Source: DAOTTI01 sp034437795 (GTDB lineage Bacteria > Chloroflexota > UBA11872 > UBA12225). From it: a stretch of DNA of 14,461 nt. The stretch lies in NCBI GenBank assembly GCA_034437795.1, contig DAOTTI010000257.1, positions 1-14,461 of the forward strand. The letters are read 5' to 3'. Under the pieces are notes generated by a model. That model saw only the letters and a list, made by a program, of their open reading frames with translations. It searched no databases and was not told the origin of the DNA. Of the stretch, positions 12,845 to 14,461 are shown one piece after another (position 1 is the first letter of the stretch; each line of letters opens with the position of its first letter). The translations under genes were made by a program, and so were the position numbers.

Positions 12845-13540
12845 ATGATGGACACAGTTGTACTCCGGACCGGCAGAGGCGTGGCCGCGGCGAGGCCTGA
12901 GCGCGCCGCTGGCGCCGGGCTGGGAGCGCTCTCGCTCGCTCTGGCGGGCGTGTGCTTCCTGCTTTATCCGGCGATCCGCCCCTTCTCCGACGAGACATCG
13001 CTCCAGGGCGCGGCGGCGTTCGCCACGTCGTCCTGGCTGGTGGCGCATTCCCTGGCCATGGTGGGGTTCATCGCCCTCACGCTGGGGCTGGTCGCCCTCT
13101 ACCTTCGTCTGCGCCAGACGGCGGCCGGCGCCCTTGCCGGTCTGGCCCTCGTACTGAGCTGGATCGGGGTGGGGCTGACCCTGCCCTATTACGGCGCCGA
13201 GACCTTCGGCCTGCACGCCGTCGGCCAGGAGGCGCTGCGCCAGCAGAGCGCCGCCGTCCTCTCCGTGGCGGACGCGATCCGCTGGCAGGAGGGCCTCTGG
13301 TTCATCCTGGCGGGCCTCGTCGCCCTCGCCGCCGGCACCATCCTCTTCGCTGTGGCCATCGGGCGATCTGGCAGCCTCCCCCGTTGGAGCGGCGTCCCCC
13401 TGGCCGTCGCCTTCGCCCTGTTCATCCCGCAGTTCATGACCCCTCAGCCTGTCCGCGTTGGGCACGGGCTGCTGGTCCTGGTGGGCTGCTTCTGGATCGC
13501 CCGGGGCCTGTGGAAGCCGCGAGACGCCCTACCGCGATGA
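12845..13540 (+). CDS. Unrecognised multi-spanning membrane protein
   Basis: A 231-residue protein I do not recognise. It has about six hydrophobic segments (residues about 25-44, 63-87, 94-114, 149-172, 182-198 and 207-223), a short Arg-rich N-terminus and a Lys/Arg-containing C-terminus. There is no signal-peptide cleavage site or catalytic motif that I can identify. Notable conserved-looking elements are LTLPYYGAETFGLHAVG (111-127) and RWQEGLW (146-152). ATG 12845 (or 12848) is preceded by AAAGAAAGG about seven bases upstream. Its stop overlaps the start of the next gene as ATGA, so the two are translationally coupled and probably act together. Function unknown. Confidence 0.75.
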   Translation: MMDTVVLRTGRGVAAARPERAAGAGLGALSLALAGVCFLLYPAIRPFSDETSLQGAAAFATSSWLVAHSLAMVGFIALTLGLVALYLRLRQTAAGALAGLALVLSWIGVGLTLPYYGAETFGLHAVGQEALRQQSAAVLSVADAIRWQEGLWFILAGLVALAAGTILFAVAIGRSGSLPRWSGVPLAVAFALFIPQFMTPQPVRVGHGLLVLVGCFWIARGLWKPRDALPR

Positions 13541-14193
13541 ACGGCGTCGGCCCTGGCCGCACTGATGGCAACAATGATGGCACCGACCGCGGTCGGTCCG
13601 GCAGGCGGCTTCTGGCGGCGTTGGACGCGGAGATCAGCCTGCCGTCCCTGATGCGCCTCTTCCCGCTGGCGTTCCTCCTCCACGACCTGGAGGAGGTCCT
13701 GACCGTCGAGGCCTTCTGGCAGCGCCACCGCGACCGGCTGCCCCTCCCCGCTGCCCTCCGCCGCGGGCGGGTCACCACGCGGCAGTTCGCCGTCGCCGTG
13801 GCCGGCCTGTTCGGGGTGGTCTTGCTCATCTCGGAGCGGGCCGCCCGCGCCCCGGGCGACCCGTCTCGCCTGGCCTGGTTCCGCGTCGGCCTGGCGATCA
13901 TGCTTGCCAACGTGTTCACGCACCTCGGGCAGAGCCTGCTGCTGCGCGCCGACACCCCCGGCGTGGCCACCGCCCTGGCCATCTCGCTGCCCTATTCCGC
14001 CTATGCCTTCCGGCGCCTGGCGCGGGCCGGCCTGTCGGACCGGAGCGCCGCGCTGACAGCGAGCCGCCATGGGCTCCTGCGCCTGCTACCGGCCGTCGGA
14101 GCGGCCCTCGGCCTGGGCTGGCTCGTGGACCGCCTGCTGCGGGGGCGTGGCACGCCCGCGCCCGCGGCACCGCTGAACCGAAAAGTAAAGTAA
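13537..14193 (+). CDS. HXXEE domain-containing membrane protein
   Basis: A 218-residue protein with the name-giving motif of the HXXEE family, H49-D-L-E52-E53, in PLAFLLHDLEEVLTVEAFW at the end of a hydrophobic stretch. The family is predicted to be membrane-embedded, with the His and Glu residues possibly binding metal or acting in catalysis; its role is not established. Further hydrophobic segments lie at about 83-99, 113-135, 142-157 and 179-198. The first 30 residues are polar, Gly/Asp/Arg-rich and probably cytoplasmic. The ATG overlaps the stop of the upstream gene (ATGA), which fixes the start well. Confidence 0.82.
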   Translation: MNGVGPGRTDGNNDGTDRGRSGRRLLAALDAEISLPSLMRLFPLAFLLHDLEEVLTVEAFWQRHRDRLPLPAALRRGRVTTRQFAVAVAGLFGVVLLISERAARAPGDPSRLAWFRVGLAIMLANVFTHLGQSLLLRADTPGVATALAISLPYSAYAFRRLARAGLSDRSAALTASRHGLLRLLPAVGAALGLGWLVDRLLRGRGTPAPAAPLNRKVK

Positions 14194-14202
14194 GGAACTG
14201 TG

Positions 14203-14343
14203 ATGGGTTCGAAGCGATACCGGTGGGCGGAGCGCATCACGGCCCTTGCCTGGCCGCTGATCATCCCCGTCTGCACCATCCTCTGGCAGTGCTGGCTGGA
14301 GCGGGTACTGCCGCGCCTCCTGGAGCGTCGACGTAGCAACTGA
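14203..14343 (+). CDS. 46-residue single-helix membrane protein
   Basis: A small gene starting at ATG 14203, nine bases after the HXXEE stop, with AAGGAA as ribosome binding site in the gap. The product has a positively charged N-terminus (MGSKRYRWAER), one hydrophobic helix (about residues 12-30, TALAWPLIIPVCTILWQCW) and an Arg-rich C-terminus ending ERRRSN. Tight spacing and the ribosome binding site suggest it is real and co-translated with the HXXEE gene. I do not recognise a family; it could be an accessory subunit. The high GC makes short chance frames common, so confidence is moderate. Confidence 0.5.
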   Translation: MGSKRYRWAERITALAWPLIIPVCTILWQCWLERVLPRLLERRRSN

Positions 14344-14461
14344 GTGCGGCGGCCCCACGGTGCCCGCTGTCTCGGCGCGCGGCCGGGGCGGGTGCCCGCG
14401 GCGCCGCGTGGGTCGCAGCCGCGCGCCCGTACGCCCGCTACCGCGCCAACCTGGCGCGGGC
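14344..14461. other. Window end without a recognised feature
   Basis: The last 118 bases are GC-rich, with no supported gene start, RNA or repeat. A gene beginning beyond the window cannot be excluded. Confidence 0.4.

Overview
This is a strongly GC-rich bacterial window. Long antisense ORFs shadow nearly every gene, as expected at this base composition. The gene content (a bacterial deoxyhypusine-synthase-like enzyme, sugar-acid enzymes, a GH4 glycosidase, a ROK kinase, small integral membrane proteins) and the many short intergenic repeats suggest a chromosome of a Chloroflexota-like or other high-GC soil or thermophile-type bacterium. That assignment is an inference; no ribosomal or other phylogenetic marker is present.

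Layout. (1) 336-4240, plus strand: a deoxyhypusine synthase-family protein, an enolase-superfamily sugar-acid dehydratase resembling D-galactonate dehydratase, and a class III aminotransferase related to glutamate-1-semialdehyde aminomutase. They are separated by gaps of about 95-150 bp and may form one transcription unit. (2) 4588-6092, minus strand: a DUF488 protein preceded by a short-chain dehydrogenase. (3) 6201-8027, plus strand: a UbiD-family decarboxylase diverging from the dehydrogenase. (4) 8275-10777, minus strand: a ROK sugar kinase followed by a GH4 glycosidase, a likely glycoside-use operon. (5) 10778-12188: no host gene. It holds a three-repeat, 61-bp-period CRISPR-like array and then a decayed IS5-family element of about 931 bp with well-preserved 17-bp terminal inverted repeats. 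(6) 12324-14343, plus strand: a run of four small membrane-protein genes (YrdB/DUF2568, an unrecognised six-helix protein, an HXXEE protein, and a 46-residue single-helix protein); the middle two overlap by ATGA.

Regions 1-4 read as carbohydrate or organic-acid catabolism: glycosidase and kinase for sugar release and capture, dehydratase for an aldonic acid, and an aminotransferase, dehydrogenase and prFMN-type decarboxylase of unknown substrate. No transporter or regulator is present.

The most unusual content is the repeat load. A dispersed palindromic repeat occurs four times, once in frame inside the UbiD coding sequence. There is a CRISPR-like mini-array without cas genes, a heptamer array (AAGTTCA, eight units) and a 12-bp ATTG-rich array that supplies the last codons and stop of the dehydratase gene. 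No complete new defence or metabolic system could be demonstrated.
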